A stretch of 60,454 nt of DNA from Silicimonas sp. (GTDB lineage Bacteria > Pseudomonadota > Alphaproteobacteria > Rhodobacterales > Rhodobacteraceae). The notes under the pieces were generated by a model. The model was not told the origin of the DNA. It saw only the letters and a program-made list of their open reading frames with translations, and made no database searches. Numbering within the stretch: the stretch's first letter is position 1; each line of letters opens with the position of its first letter. A program made the position numbers and the translations under genes. Location: contig JAJDUZ010000057.1 in the NCBI GenBank assembly GCA_022826385.1, positions 1 through 60,454 of the forward strand, given 5' to 3'. Below are positions 52,107 to 60,454 of this stretch, piece after piece.

Positions 52107-52764
52107 TGCTCTCGTCCTCCTCGCTGTGTTCGTCGAACATTTCCGACTGCGTGTCGTCTTGCGGTTCGTCTTCGTCTTCCAGCGCCTCGCCCGGCGGCGG
52201 ACGGTTTTCCAGCAACCCGGCGGCCCGAAGTTCCTTCAGGCCCGGCAGGTCGCGCGCGTTTTCCAGACCGAAGTGATCCAGAAACTCCTGCGTCACCATA
52301 TAGGTCACTGGACGCCCCGGTGTCATCTTGCGACGGCCGAATTTGATCCATTCCAGTTCAAGAAGCTGGTCGATTGTGCCCCGGCTGACACTGACGCCCC
52401 GGATTTCTTCGATCTCGGCGCGGGTGACCGGCTGATGATACGCGATGATCGCCAGCGTTTCGATGGCCGCGCGCGAGAGCTTGCGGGTCTCGACGGTTTC
52501 CTTCTGCATCAGGAAGCCAAGATCAGGGGCGGTGCGGATCGCCCAAGCGTCGCCCACGCGGACAACGCCAACGCCCCTGCCCTCGTAACGCTTCGACAAC
52601 TGCTCGAGTGCCAGCTTGGCGTCGCAGCCATGCGGCATTCGGGCGTTCAGTTCGGCGACGGTCACCGGCTCGGCGGTTGCAAAGAGGATCGCTTCCACCA
52701 TCCGTTCCTGTTCGGCCTCGGGTGGCGCTTCGAACAGGCTTTCCTCGTCCTGTGTCTTAGCCAT
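52096..52764 (-). CDS. scpB: Segregation and condensation protein B
   Basis: A 222-residue ScpB with two winged-helix domains: [23 protein letters not shown] (about 22-44) and [33 protein letters not shown] (about 100-132), then an acidic tail [15 protein letters not shown]. With ScpA and SMC it forms bacterial condensin. It overlaps scpA by 8 nt. Confidence 0.94.
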   Translation of the reverse strand: [222 protein letters not shown]

Positions 52765-53536
52765 CCTGACGCGCCCGGATCTGGATCGGCGCGAAGATCT
52801 CGGACTGGCGGATCTGGATGGCGCCGTTCTTCACAAGCTCAAGCGAGGCCGCGAAATGCGACGCCGTGGCCGAGCGGCGGCGCTGCGGGTCGGCCTCCCA
52901 GCCTTCGGGCAGATAGGACAACAGGTCGGTCCACTCGCCCGCATAGCCGATCAGACCGCGCATCCGGTCCAGCGCCTGTTCCAGCGTCATCACGTGGTCG
53001 CGGTCCATGACATAGGGGCGGAACTCGTCCTTGGTGCGCAGACGCGCATAGCCCTGCATCAGATCCAGCAGCGTCGCGGTATAGCGGACCTTGCGAATTC
53101 GGGTGACATCCTCGGGGATGCCGCGCACGAAGAAATCCCGGCCCTTCTGGTCGCGGGCCATCAGCTTGGCGGCGCAATCGCGCATCGCGGAGAGCCGTTC
53201 CAGCTGGAAGGCCAGATGTGCTGCCAATTCCTCGCCCGAGGGGCCTTCATCGGCCGGATCGGGTGGCAACAGCAGGCGCGACTTCAGAAACGCCAGCCAC
53301 GCGGCCATCACAAGATAATCGGCCGCCAGTTCGATCCGCAGCGTCTTCGCACGTTCGACAAACGAGAGATATTGTTCGGCCAGCGCAAGCACGCTGATTT
53401 TCCGCAGATCCACCTTCTGGGTTCGGGACAACATGAGAAGCAGGTCGAGCGGCCCTTCATAGCCGTCGACATCGACGATCAGCGCTTCTGCCGCAAGACG
53501 CTCTTCGACCTCACCGAATTCGGCGTCGCCGTCCAT
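52757..53536 (-). CDS. scpA: Segregation and condensation protein A
   Basis: A 259-residue kleisin. VDVDGYEGPLDLLLMLSRTQKVDLRKISVLALAEQYL (about 21-57) binds SMC and DYLVMAAWLAFLKSRLLLP follows; the C-terminal winged helix ends ASLELVKNGAIQIRQSEIFAPI. ATG 53536 has GAGGGAG 6 nt upstream; a TTG five codons earlier is less likely. It follows nagZ by 44 nt. Confidence 0.94.
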   Translation of the reverse strand: MDGDAEFGEVEERLAAEALIVDVDGYEGPLDLLLMLSRTQKVDLRKISVLALAEQYLSFVERAKTLRIELAADYLVMAAWLAFLKSRLLLPPDPADEGPSGEELAAHLAFQLERLSAMRDCAAKLMARDQKGRDFFVRGIPEDVTRIRKVRYTATLLDLMQGYARLRTKDEFRPYVMDRDHVMTLEQALDRMRGLIGYAGEWTDLLSYLPEGWEADPQRRRSATASHFAASLELVKNGAIQIRQSEIFAPIQIRARQDG

Positions 53537-53580
53537 GCTCTGCTCCCTCAAGCGTGGGGCGCGTGGCTGTGCGGCTGTTC

Positions 53581-54591
53581 TCAGCTCTGCGCCAGGCCCC
53601 TGTCCATTAGAGCCTGAAACTCGGCTTCTGCGGCCGAAATGTCAATATCTGGTGGGGTTCGTCGCATGCTTAACGCTATATCTGCGCGGTGGGCCGCCTC
53701 TGTCGACATCTGCCCAACAGTGGCCAGTTCCCGCATCTCGGCCAGATCGCCATTGCAGTGCAGGACCAGATCACAACCAGCGCCCAAAGCCTTGCCCGCC
53801 CGGCCCCGCAGGTCTCCCGAAAGCGCGCCCATCGAGATATCGTCGCTCATCAAGAGGTTGGTCAGGCCAAGACTGCGCAAGAGCGCGATGCCGTCGGGCG
53901 ATTGGGTGACCGGGGTCACCGGGTCGATCTCGGGCAGGACGATATGCGCCGTCATCGCCATCGGTAGATCCGCCAGCGCCCTGAACGTTGCGAAATCCGT
54001 TTCTTGCAAGTCGGACACCGGCGCATCAATGCGCGGCAGGGCCTCGTGGCTGTCGAGCGTCGCGCGGCCATGGCCCGGCGCGTGTTTCAGGACCGGTAGG
54101 CAACCGGCCTCCATCAGCCCTCCGGCGCAGGCACGCGCCATTTCGGTCACCGTGGAGACATCCGAGCCATAGCAGCGGTTCCGCAGAAACGGGTGGGTCT
54201 CGGGGAACGCTAGATCAGCCGAGGGCGCGCAGTTGGTGTCGATGCCATGCGCCAGAAGCTCGGCCCCGATCAGGAGGCCACGCAGGTACATCGCGCGGGT
54301 CGCGGCACTGCGGTCCGAAAACGCCTCGACCTGATCCAGCGGCGGGTGCCATTCCCGCCAGTGAGGCGCGCGCATCCGTTGCACCCGCCCGCCTTCCTGA
54401 TCTATCAGGATCGGCGCATCACGCCCGACGCTGGCACAGAGATCAGACGTCAAACGCCGGAGCTGGTCCGGCGTTTCACAGTTGCGCTGAAAGAGGATGA
54501 AACCCCAAGGGTCGGCCTCGCGGAAGAAGGCGGCTTCTTCTGCAAGCAGAACCGGCCCGGCGGGCGCGAGGATATACGCACCCGCCGCCAA
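53581..54591 (-). CDS. nagZ: Beta-N-acetylhexosaminidase NagZ (GH3)
   Basis: A 336-residue glycoside hydrolase family 3 enzyme that removes N-acetylglucosamine from recycled muropeptides. KHAPGHG (169-175) with the D-S-H triad at 180-182 marks NagZ, and the nucleophile is Asp250 in LLMSDDISMGAL. Start is TTG 54591; it lies 1 nt after the SPOR gene stop and has no clear ribosome-binding site, so it probably depends on coupling. The fixed order SPOR-nagZ-scpA-scpB is typical of alphaproteobacteria. Confidence 0.92.
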   Translation of the reverse strand: MAAGAYILAPAGPVLLAEEAAFFREADPWGFILFQRNCETPDQLRRLTSDLCASVGRDAPILIDQEGGRVQRMRAPHWREWHPPLDQVEAFSDRSAATRAMYLRGLLIGAELLAHGIDTNCAPSADLAFPETHPFLRNRCYGSDVSTVTEMARACAGGLMEAGCLPVLKHAPGHGRATLDSHEALPRIDAPVSDLQETDFATFRALADLPMAMTAHIVLPEIDPVTPVTQSPDGIALLRSLGLTNLLMSDDISMGALSGDLRGRAGKALGAGCDLVLHCNGDLAEMRELATVGQMSTEAAHRADIALSMRRTPPDIDISAAEAEFQALMDRGLAQS

Positions 54592-54592
54592 G

Positions 54593-55591
54593 TTATTGGT
54601 GAATAACGGGAATACAGTTGGTCCCGTCGGCCACGATCACCGCACAGAAGCGCCGTGCATCGGCCAGATCGCTGAACCCGGCAACGCGCAGGCGATAGAA
54701 CTCGCGCCCGCCCGAGGACACGTTCTGGATCACCCGCGACTTGCCGGCAAAGTAGTCGCGATACTGCGCCTCGATCGCCGACCATTCGGTGCGGGCGATG
54801 TCGGGTGTGCCAAACGCGCCAAGCTGAACCAGCCGCGTGCCGCTGGCCAAGGACGCCGGATCAACCTCGCCTTCCGCGACCGCAGGCGCAGGCGCAGGCG
54901 CCGTCAGGGCCACGGTCTGCAAGTTCACCGGCCGCATCGCCGGGCGCGGCGTGACGACCGGCACATTTGCCGCCGCCTCGATCTTCGCGACGGCAGGCTC
55001 GGGCCGCAAACCGGCATCCGCCAGCGCCGCTTCAACCGCCAGATCGGTGGCCGAGCGCGTGACTTCGGGTTCGGTCTCAAGCGTCGCGGTGACAGGCCCG
55101 TCAATCGACGGAAACTCGCGGATCGTGCCATCAGCGGCAACTTCAACGCGAACGCCCGTGCCAATCTCGGGGCGCGGCGGGACCGTGACGGTCACAACCT
55201 CTTCGCTGGTTTCTGGATCAGGCTCGGGCGCGACTGCCGGAAGCTCGGCCATCGCAAGGTCTTCTTCCTCGTTCAGGGTGGCGGGCGCCGGCGCCAGCAC
55301 GACCTGCTCCGACGCGACGACATCCGTCCGCTCCTCGGCAATCCGGTTGACCGTCAGGCCCTGGTATTCGCTGGCCAATCCGCCCGGATCCTCGGGCGCG
55401 ATCCGCATCGGTCCTTCCAACGCGCGGACGACCGGAATCCCGGTGACATCGCGCTGCCAAAGCTTCCAGCCCCAGGTCGCCAGACCCGCGATCAGGATAA
55501 GTGATAGAATAGCGCCGCCCCAATTCAGGACAGCGGCCCAGGTGCCACCCTCATCGGACGCACCATAGTCGTCATAGTGAAATGCCGCCAT
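54593..55591 (-). CDS. SPOR-domain cell-envelope protein
   Basis: A 332-residue single-pass protein: membrane segment about 22-42 (AVLNWGGAILSLILIAGLATWGW), a long Glu/Pro/Ala/Val-rich periplasmic linker and a C-terminal SPOR domain (about 250-330, RLVQLGAFGTPDIARTEWSAI and FYRLRVAGFSDLADARRFC). SPOR domains bind denuded glycan at the division septum. It lies between argS and nagZ, as in many relatives. Confidence 0.9.
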   Translation of the reverse strand: MAAFHYDDYGASDEGGTWAAVLNWGGAILSLILIAGLATWGWKLWQRDVTGIPVVRALEGPMRIAPEDPGGLASEYQGLTVNRIAEERTDVVASEQVVLAPAPATLNEEEDLAMAELPAVAPEPDPETSEEVVTVTVPPRPEIGTGVRVEVAADGTIREFPSIDGPVTATLETEPEVTRSATDLAVEAALADAGLRPEPAVAKIEAAANVPVVTPRPAMRPVNLQTVALTAPAPAPAVAEGEVDPASLASGTRLVQLGAFGTPDIARTEWSAIEAQYRDYFAGKSRVIQNVSSGGREFYRLRVAGFSDLADARRFCAVIVADGTNCIPVIHQ

Positions 55592-55763
55592 GTTTCATGC
55601 CTCAATTCGCCACCGGTTCTTCGCCCGGCGGTCAACACTGCTCTCTCGACGGCGGCGGGTGGGTATTGATGACGGAGAGGTTTGCCTCCCTCGTCTACCG
55701 CGTATCCTCGACCGGCGTCACAGACATGATACGCAGTTTCCGACAAATGACAACGCAAAGGTG

Positions 55764-55795
55764 ATTCGCGGGCGGGAAATCTCCCACCCGCGAAT
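55764..55795 (-). terminator. Rho-independent terminator-like hairpin after argS
   Basis: ATTCGCGGGCGGG and CCACCCGCGAAT form a long stem with a short loop, about 35 nt past the argS stop. The remaining 170 nt before the SPOR gene probably hold its promoter; no gene is seen there. Confidence 0.6.
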
Positions 55796-55829
55796 GCCAC
55801 GAATTTTACGAAGATCAGAACAAACGCGC

Positions 55830-57554
55830 CTAGCGCATTTCCTCGACCGGCGTCACGCCAAGGATGCCCAGCCCATTGGCAATGACCACGGCCACCGCGC
55901 GCGGCAAGGCAATCTTCGCCGCCGTCGCCTGCGGGTCACCTTCCTGCAGGAAGCGAAGCTCGGGCTTGTCATTGCCCTTATTCCAAAGCGCGTGGAAGTC
56001 CGAGGCAAGCTCATAAAGATAGAACGCCACCCGGTGCGGTTCGTGGTTCCGCGCCGCGATCTCGACCAGACGCGGCCATTCGGCCAGCTTCTTGGCCACG
56101 GCGAACTCGGCCGGGTCCTCCAACTTGGCGTTGTCGGACCAGTCCAGGTGCATCTCTTCCGCCTTCCGCATCACCGAGCGGATACGGGCATGGGCGTATT
56201 GGACATAGAAGACCGGGTTGTCCTTCGACTGTTCGGTCACCTTGTCGAAATCGAAATCCAGCGGCGCGTCGTTCTTCCGGGTCAGCATCACGAAGCGGGT
56301 CACATCGGCGCCCACCTGGTCGACCACGTCGCGCAGCGTGATGAACGTGCCCGCCCGCTTCGACATCTTGAACGGCTCGCCATTCTTGAAGAGCTTCACC
56401 AGTTGCGTCAGCTTGATATCCAGCGGCACCCGGCCATCGGACAACGCACTGACCGCGGCGTTCATCCGTTTGACATAACCGCCATGGTCAGCACCGAAGA
56501 TGTCGATCAACTCGTCGAACTCGCGTTTGATCTTGTCCCAGTGGTAAGCAATGTCGGGCGCGAAATAGGTCCACGACCCGTCCGACTTCATGATCGGCCG
56601 GTCCACATCGTCCCCATGTGCGGTCGACTTGAAGAGCGTCTGCTCGCGCGGCTCCCAGTCTTCCGGCACCTTGCCCTTGGGCGGCTCAAGCGTGCCGCGA
56701 TAGATCAGGCCCTTCTTGTCCAGATCATCAATCGCTTCTTCGATCAGCCCGGTGCCGTAAAGCGACTTTTCCGAGAAGAAATGATCCATCTTCACGCCCA
56801 GAAGCGCGAGGTCTTCCCGGATCAGGTCCATCATCGCCTCGGTCGCGAAGGCCCGCACATCGGCAAGCCAGACCTCTTCATCTCTTCCCAAATACGCATC
56901 ACCCACCTTGGCCTTCAGCGCTTCGCCGACCGCGATGAGATAATCGCCGGGATAGGTGCCGTCCTCGAACGCAACCTCCTGCCCATGGGCTTCGAGGTAA
57001 CGCAGATAGACCGACCGCGCGAGCACATCGACCTGCGCGCCGCCATCGTTGATGTAGTATTCACGCGTGACGTCATAACCCGCATAGGCCAGAAGCGAGG
57101 CCAGCGCGTCGCCAAAGACCGCACCCCGTGTATGCCCCACATGCAGAGGGCCCGTCGGGTTGGCCGAAACGTATTCGACATTCACCTTCACGCCCGCGCC
57201 CAGACCGGAATGGCCAAAGCTTGCACCGGCATCGACAACCTCGGCCACGAGGTCGTGCCAGATCACCGGGTCCAGCCGCAGGTTGAGGAACCCCGGCCCC
57301 GCTACTTCGGCCGTGTCGATCCGGGCATCGCTGGTCAGACGTTCGGCCAGCGCCTCGGCAATCACGCGGGGCTGCATCGAGGCCGGCTTCGCCAGGACCA
57401 TGGCGGCATTGGTCGCCAGATCGCCATGCGCGGGGTCGCGCGGCGGCTCGACCGTGACATTGCCCCAGGAGAGGCCCGGTGGCAGCGCGCCTTCGGCGAC
57501 CATGGCATCGAGCGTTTCAAGGATCGACGTGCGGATTTCGGCAAAGATGTTCAT
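55830..57554 (-). CDS. argS: Arginyl-tRNA synthetase
   Basis: A 574-residue class Ia synthetase. The HIGH-like motif is HVGHTRG (about 138-144), KMSK is KMSKR in [14 protein letters not shown], and the DALR anticodon domain lies at the C-terminus ending [15 protein letters not shown]. The N-terminal Add1 domain is standard. ATG 57554. Oddly, codons 220-227 (A-Y-L-G-R-D-E-E) coincide over 22 nt with the dispersed repeat and use TTG, GGA, AGA and GAT, unlike the GC-rich codons around them. Confidence 0.97.
   Translation of the reverse strand: MNIFAEIRTSILETLDAMVAEGALPPGLSWGNVTVEPPRDPAHGDLATNAAMVLAKPASMQPRVIAEALAERLTSDARIDTAEVAGPGFLNLRLDPVIWHDLVAEVVDAGASFGHSGLGAGVKVNVEYVSANPTGPLHVGHTRGAVFGDALASLLAYAGYDVTREYYINDGGAQVDVLARSVYLRYLEAHGQEVAFEDGTYPGDYLIAVGEALKAKVGDAYLGRDEEVWLADVRAFATEAMMDLIREDLALLGVKMDHFFSEKSLYGTGLIEEAIDDLDKKGLIYRGTLEPPKGKVPEDWEPREQTLFKSTAHGDDVDRPIMKSDGSWTYFAPDIAYHWDKIKREFDELIDIFGADHGGYVKRMNAAVSALSDGRVPLDIKLTQLVKLFKNGEPFKMSKRAGTFITLRDVVDQVGADVTRFVMLTRKNDAPLDFDFDKVTEQSKDNPVFYVQYAHARIRSVMRKAEEMHLDWSDNAKLEDPAEFAVAKKLAEWPRLVEIAARNHEPHRVAFYLYELASDFHALWNKGNDKPELRFLQEGDPQATAAKIALPRAVAVVIANGLGILGVTPVEEMR
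56876..56897. repeat. Dispersed repeat, copy inside argS coding sequence
   Basis: This 22-nt stretch is identical to the first part of the intergenic repeat at 44747. It lies in frame in argS, coding A220 to E226, and does not break the reading frame. Confidence 0.85.
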
Positions 57555-57602
57555 GGTTGCGCGGGTTACCGGCAGAGCCGCGGCAGGTCAATGTGAGGGG
57601 AA

Positions 57603-57649
57603 CGATTTCCGAGACGGAAATCGCGCCGGAAAGTGTGTCACTTTCCGGC
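57603..57649. repeat. Paired perfect hairpins (copy 3)
   Basis: A 9-bp stem (CGATTTCCG/CGGAAATCG, loop AGA, 57603-57623) and after 1 nt an 11-bp stem (GCCGGAAAGTG/CACTTTCCGGC, loop TGT, 57625-57649). Stem sequences share GATTTC and CCGGAAA with copy 1. It lies in the argS leader region, upstream of the divergent 218-aa gene; a run of nine C follows at about 57667. Confidence 0.85.
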
Positions 57650-57774
57650 TCCCGGCCCAAGCGACGCCCCCCCCCCAAACCGGCCACAAAGAAAGTTTTC
57701 AAACTGCCTAAATTTTGCCCATTAACCTTGTTAGACCCTTTGCCAACGGTTCAATTAGTATTGCGAGTAAGCCC

Positions 57775-58431
57775 ATGTTCGGACGACACATCTCCCGTAT
57801 TGCCTTTGTTTCCCTGATTGCGCTGGCCCCGGCCCTTGGCGTTGCCGATGCGGCTTTTGCCGACGGCTCCAGCAGCAAGTCCCGCGCCGCCGCGCGCCAC
57901 GACACCAGCACAGACGGCGTCGTCGAGATCGCCAAGTCCCGCAGCAAAAGCCGTCGCGCCAGCCGGGGCGGTCAAACCGCCGAGCCTGTCGAGATCACCC
58001 AGAATCGCGGCAAGCGCTCGCGCCGCAATCCGGCCGGCGATGTCGAGCCTGAAACACAAATGGCCGAAGCGCCCACCGGTCTGCTGCCCCTGACCGAAGA
58101 CCAGGCCGCAACCTTCTCGGATCACGTCGAAATCGCCGACTTCAAAGGCGACACCGGTGCCTTGGCCCTCTACCAGTTGACCGGTAAAGCTGCCTCCGGC
58201 ACCACCCTGACACCCGCCGAGCAAGCCGCGCTTGGCCTTGCCCTGGCTGGCACCGACCTTGCGACCCTGATCAGCGAGACGGAAGCACGTCTGATCGAGG
58301 CCAAGGCCGAAGACGAAACCCTTGACGCCATTGCGGCAGCACTTGGCGTGATACGTCCGGTCTCCGATCCGGCCCAGTCCCCGAATCTTGGCGCGTCCCT
58401 GCAAATCGAGACGCCCGCCACGTCAGGCTAA
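57775..58431 (+). CDS. Secreted hypothetical protein (218 aa)
   Basis: A 218-residue protein with a signal peptide (about 1-29, HISRIAFVSLIALAPALGVADAAFA). The mature N-terminal part (about 30-85) is rich in Ser, Arg and Lys (SRSKSRRASRGG, RGKRSRRNPAG) and probably disordered; the rest is acidic and Ala/Leu/Thr-rich (about 100-200) and predicted helical. No domain is recognised and there are no cysteines. ATG 57775. Its stop overlaps that of the convergent dgt gene. Confidence 0.75.
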   Translation: MFGRHISRIAFVSLIALAPALGVADAAFADGSSSKSRAAARHDTSTDGVVEIAKSRSKSRRASRGGQTAEPVEITQNRGKRSRRNPAGDVEPETQMAEAPTGLLPLTEDQAATFSDHVEIADFKGDTGALALYQLTGKAASGTTLTPAEQAALGLALAGTDLATLISETEARLIEAKAEDETLDAIAAALGVIRPVSDPAQSPNLGASLQIETPATSG

Positions 58432-59567
58432 GTGCCCACGAATGTCTCGTGGCACTGCAACGCGAAGCGGTCGGTCATGCCAGCGATATAGTCTGACACC
58501 AGCCGCGCCAGCTCTTCGTCGCTGGTGACCTGTTCGACGTCCTTTCGCCACTGCTTCGGCAGGTTTTCCGGGTGGTTGAGGAAAAACGGGAACAGGTCGC
58601 GCACCACCTGCGTCACCTGCTGCCGCATCACCACCACGGTCGGCGCGCGATACATCCGTTCGAACAAGAAGGCGCGCACCTGTTTCAGATCGTCGAAGAC
58701 AGGCTGCGAGAACCGGATCATCTGGAACCCCGCCCGCCGGATGTCATCCGCCCTCTCTGGCGCGATCTCGGCAAGGCTCGCTTGCGCCACGGCAATCACG
58801 TCTTCGACCAGCACGCCAAAGAACCGCCGCAGCGCCTCGTGCCGCCGCCGATAATAGTTGAGACCGGGGTAAAGCGCGTCGACCCGCGCGAAACACTCGC
58901 TCAGGATCGGCAGTTCGGCCAGTTCGTCGGTGGAAAAGAGTTCGGCCCGCAACCCGTCATGCAGATCGTGATGGTTGTACGCCACGTCATCGGCAATCGC
59001 GGCCACCTGCGCTTCAGCACTGGCATAGGTCTCGAGCTCCAGATCCTGTTGCGCCTGATAGTCAACCAGCGCCCAAGGCAGTTCCCCCGTCACCGGACCG
59101 TTATGTTTCGCAATCCCTTCAAGGGTTTCCCATGTCAGGTTCAACCCGTCGAAGCGCGCGTAATGCCGCTCCAGATGGGTCACGATCCGCAACGCCTGCG
59201 CATTGTGATCGAAGCCTCCATAAGGCGCCATCGCCTCGGCCAGCGCATCCTCGCCTGTATGCCCGAAGGGCGGATGGCCAAGATCATGTGCCAGCGCCAC
59301 CGCCTCGGTCAGTTCGGCGTTCAGTCCAAGCGCCCCCGAAATGGTCCGCGCCACCTGCGCCACCTCGATCGAATGGGTCAGACGGGTGCGGAAATAGTCG
59401 CCCTCGTGCTCGATGAAGACCTGCGTCTTGTGCTTCAGCCGCCGGAACGCGCTGGCATGGATGATGCGGTCGCGGTCACGCTGAAAACAGGACCGAAATG
59501 TGCTTTCGTCCTCGTCATGAAGCCGCCCCCGGCTGTCCCCGGGCGCGGATGCGAAAGGGGCTGTCAT
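58428..59567 (-). CDS. dgt: Deoxyguanosinetriphosphate triphosphohydrolase-like protein
   Basis: A 379-residue HD-domain dNTPase that cleaves dNTPs to nucleoside and triphosphate. Metal residues are His65 (RLTHSIEVA), His94-Asp95 (ALAHDLGHPPFGHTGE) and a later Asp in AAIADDVAYNHHDLHDG. FRRLKHKTQVF is a family signature. ATG 59567 is divergent from the ErpA-like gene. It follows the usual neighbour order with argS. Confidence 0.93.
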   Translation of the reverse strand: MTAPFASAPGDSRGRLHDEDESTFRSCFQRDRDRIIHASAFRRLKHKTQVFIEHEGDYFRTRLTHSIEVAQVARTISGALGLNAELTEAVALAHDLGHPPFGHTGEDALAEAMAPYGGFDHNAQALRIVTHLERHYARFDGLNLTWETLEGIAKHNGPVTGELPWALVDYQAQQDLELETYASAEAQVAAIADDVAYNHHDLHDGLRAELFSTDELAELPILSECFARVDALYPGLNYYRRRHEALRRFFGVLVEDVIAVAQASLAEIAPERADDIRRAGFQMIRFSQPVFDDLKQVRAFLFERMYRAPTVVVMRQQVTQVVRDLFPFFLNHPENLPKQWRKDVEQVTSDEELARLVSDYIAGMTDRFALQCHETFVGT

Positions 59568-59646
59568 ATGCGGGCCCGTCTTGTCCGTCTGTCCTTGCGC
59601 CCATATATTGTGGAAAGCCCTGAATTGAAACGCCGGAGTGCAGTCA

Positions 59647-59979
59647 ATGGACCTGCAAATTCCCCCGAAAGTCACACCCCGCGCTTTCGAGCGCCTCGCC
59701 GAGATCAATGGCGACAGTGACACGCCCAAGGCGCTGCGCGTCGCGGTCGAGGGCGGCGGCTGTTCGGGGTTTCAATACAATATCGACCTCGACGAACCCG
59801 CCGAGGGCGATCTGGTGTTGGAAGGTGAGGGACAGAAAGTCGTCGTTGACGAGGTCTCCCTGCCCTTCCTGTCGAACGCCGTGATCGATTTCTCGGAAGA
59901 ACTGATCGGCGCCCGTTTCACGATCGAAAACCCCAACGCCACCTCAAGCTGCGGCTGCGGAACCAGCTTCTCGATCTGA
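59647..59979 (+). CDS. erpA: Iron-sulfur cluster insertion protein (ErpA/HesB family)
   Basis: A 110-residue A-type carrier. The three cysteines Cys39 (GGGCSGF), Cys102 and Cys104 (SCGCGTSF) bind the cluster. ATG 59647 has GGAG upstream. It delivers Fe-S clusters to target apoproteins. The distinction between ErpA and IscA rests on lack of isc/suf neighbours and is moderate. Confidence 0.9.
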   Translation: MDLQIPPKVTPRAFERLAEINGDSDTPKALRVAVEGGGCSGFQYNIDLDEPAEGDLVLEGEGQKVVVDEVSLPFLSNAVIDFSEELIGARFTIENPNATSSCGCGTSFSI

Positions 59980-59984
59980 GCGGC

Positions 59985-60146
59985 TCACTCGGCCTCGCGC
60001 GTATCAACCTGCACGACATCGGACGACGTTTTCGCCGTAGCCGAAACATCGGTCGTGGTCGCCTTCGCGCTGGCCATCATCGGCAGCGAAACGGCCAGCG
60101 TGGTGACACCTGCAAGATAAGCGGCGGTGGAAATGCGTTTGGTCAT
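59985..60146 (-). CDS. Small secreted hypothetical protein (53 aa)
   Basis: ATG 60146 (GAGAGAGGACC upstream) encodes 53 residues: a signal peptide (about 1-26, KRISTAAYLAGVTTLAVSLPMMASA) and a short Thr/Ser/Asp-rich mature part ending TREAE. No family recognised. It lies between erpA and the transposase remnant. Confidence 0.55.
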   Translation of the reverse strand: MTKRISTAAYLAGVTTLAVSLPMMASAKATTTDVSATAKTSSDVVQVDTREAE

Positions 60147-60223
60147 CGGTCCTCTCTCTGTTGACTGATACACATTTATGTAAACCAAATTAACATACAA
60201 GAACCCCGCCCATAGTACACGAC

Positions 60224-60454
60224 TCAAAACATAATGCGCCCCATTTTGGGATTTGAAAGCGACCGTTTTGGGCATGTTCGTCGCCAGGCATCAAGAGCTT
60301 TCTCCGGGTCATGCAAAATCCAACGTCGTAGAGCGTCGAGCCCGACTCTAAACCATGATTTTGCCCTCCGCTCGTGGGTTTTTTTTCGGATCCCCTGTCG
60401 CCCCATCGTCTGACTTGCGCATCGGTATGCCCAAGTCATGGCCAGCGCAACGAC
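60224..60454 (-). mobile_element. IS4-like transposase, C-terminal part, running off the window
   Basis: The last 77 codons of a transposase-like frame that is open to the window edge. Segments KKTHERRAKSWFRVGLDALRRW (about 20-41 of the visible part) resemble the C-terminus of IS4-type DDE transposases; the catalytic residues lie outside the window. Base composition is less GC-rich than its neighbours. The terminal inverted repeat should lie between 60150 and 60223, but I cannot define it. Confidence 0.6.

Overview
The window is high-GC DNA from an alphaproteobacterium, almost certainly a member of the Rhodobacterales (Rhodobacteraceae/Roseobacter group). The evidence is an FnrL-type regulator beside ccoNOQP and hemN, ccoGHIS, an OlsB-type acyltransferase, a separate Lrp-type PutR with a PutA that lacks a DNA-binding domain, an S9 with a long N-terminal extension, the DUF177-rpmF-plsX-fabH-ihfA-MerR order, and the dgt/argS/SPOR/nagZ/scpA/scpB order. 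It looks chromosomal and mostly housekeeping. I see no prophage, CRISPR array, recognisable defence island or secondary-metabolite cluster. The only transposase is a partial one at the right edge.

Layout. 1-9.7 kb, minus strand: a TPP riboswitch controls one long thiamine operon, thiD-thiO-thiS-thiG-thiE-thiF-thiY-tenA-thiZ-thiX. It covers thiazole synthesis, HMP phosphorylation, coupling, and uptake/salvage of pyrimidine precursors. A DUF2478 gene and an SGNH hydrolase follow. 9.7-11 kb: era and a DUF1491 gene. 11.1-15 kb: a TesA-like esterase divergent from a YbbA/YbbP-type ABC exporter. 15.1-17.6 kb: a polar amino-acid ABC transporter, convergent with pxpB-pxpC. 19.6 kb: tRNA-Met(CAT) followed by two 113-bp tandem units, each ending in an exact copy of the last 31 nt of the tRNA. 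20.1-30.3 kb: the microaerobic respiration block ccoNOQP, ccoGHIS, fnrL and hemN, with three FNR boxes. 30.6-38.3 kb: an amidohydrolase, an ABC-F ATPase, an ArsR/SRPBCC pair and putR/putA. 38.4-43.7 kb: rpsI-rplM, uup, olsB, msrB. 43.7-49 kb: bamE, DUF177, rpmF, plsX, fabH, an SMR pump, ihfA, a MerR-like gene and tRNA-Pro(GGG). 49-60.5 kb: a dCTP deaminase, a Hint-domain protein, scpA/scpB, nagZ, a SPOR protein, argS, dgt, an ErpA-like protein and a partial IS4-like transposase.

How the genes work together. The fnrL-cco-hemN block forms a regulon: FnrL senses oxygen through an Fe-S cluster and its boxes sit before ccoN, before ccoG and between fnrL and hemN. Box spacing predicts a leaderless hemN mRNA. 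The thiamine operon is a single feedback-controlled unit in which a helix predicted to hide the first ribosome-binding site follows the riboswitch. plsX and fabH feed phospholipid and fatty-acid synthesis beside rpmF. ScpA/ScpB, NagZ and the SPOR protein serve chromosome segregation and envelope upkeep.

The least explained signals are non-coding: (i) the tRNA-Met 3'-end tandem repeats, laid out like the tyrT/rtT locus of E. coli; (ii) a short dispersed repeat, one copy of which lies in frame inside argS; (iii) a family of paired perfect hairpins; (iv) a near-ideal G-quadruplex tract; (v) a large palindrome between ccoO and ccoQ that is fully covered by a small ORF with a good ribosome-binding site.
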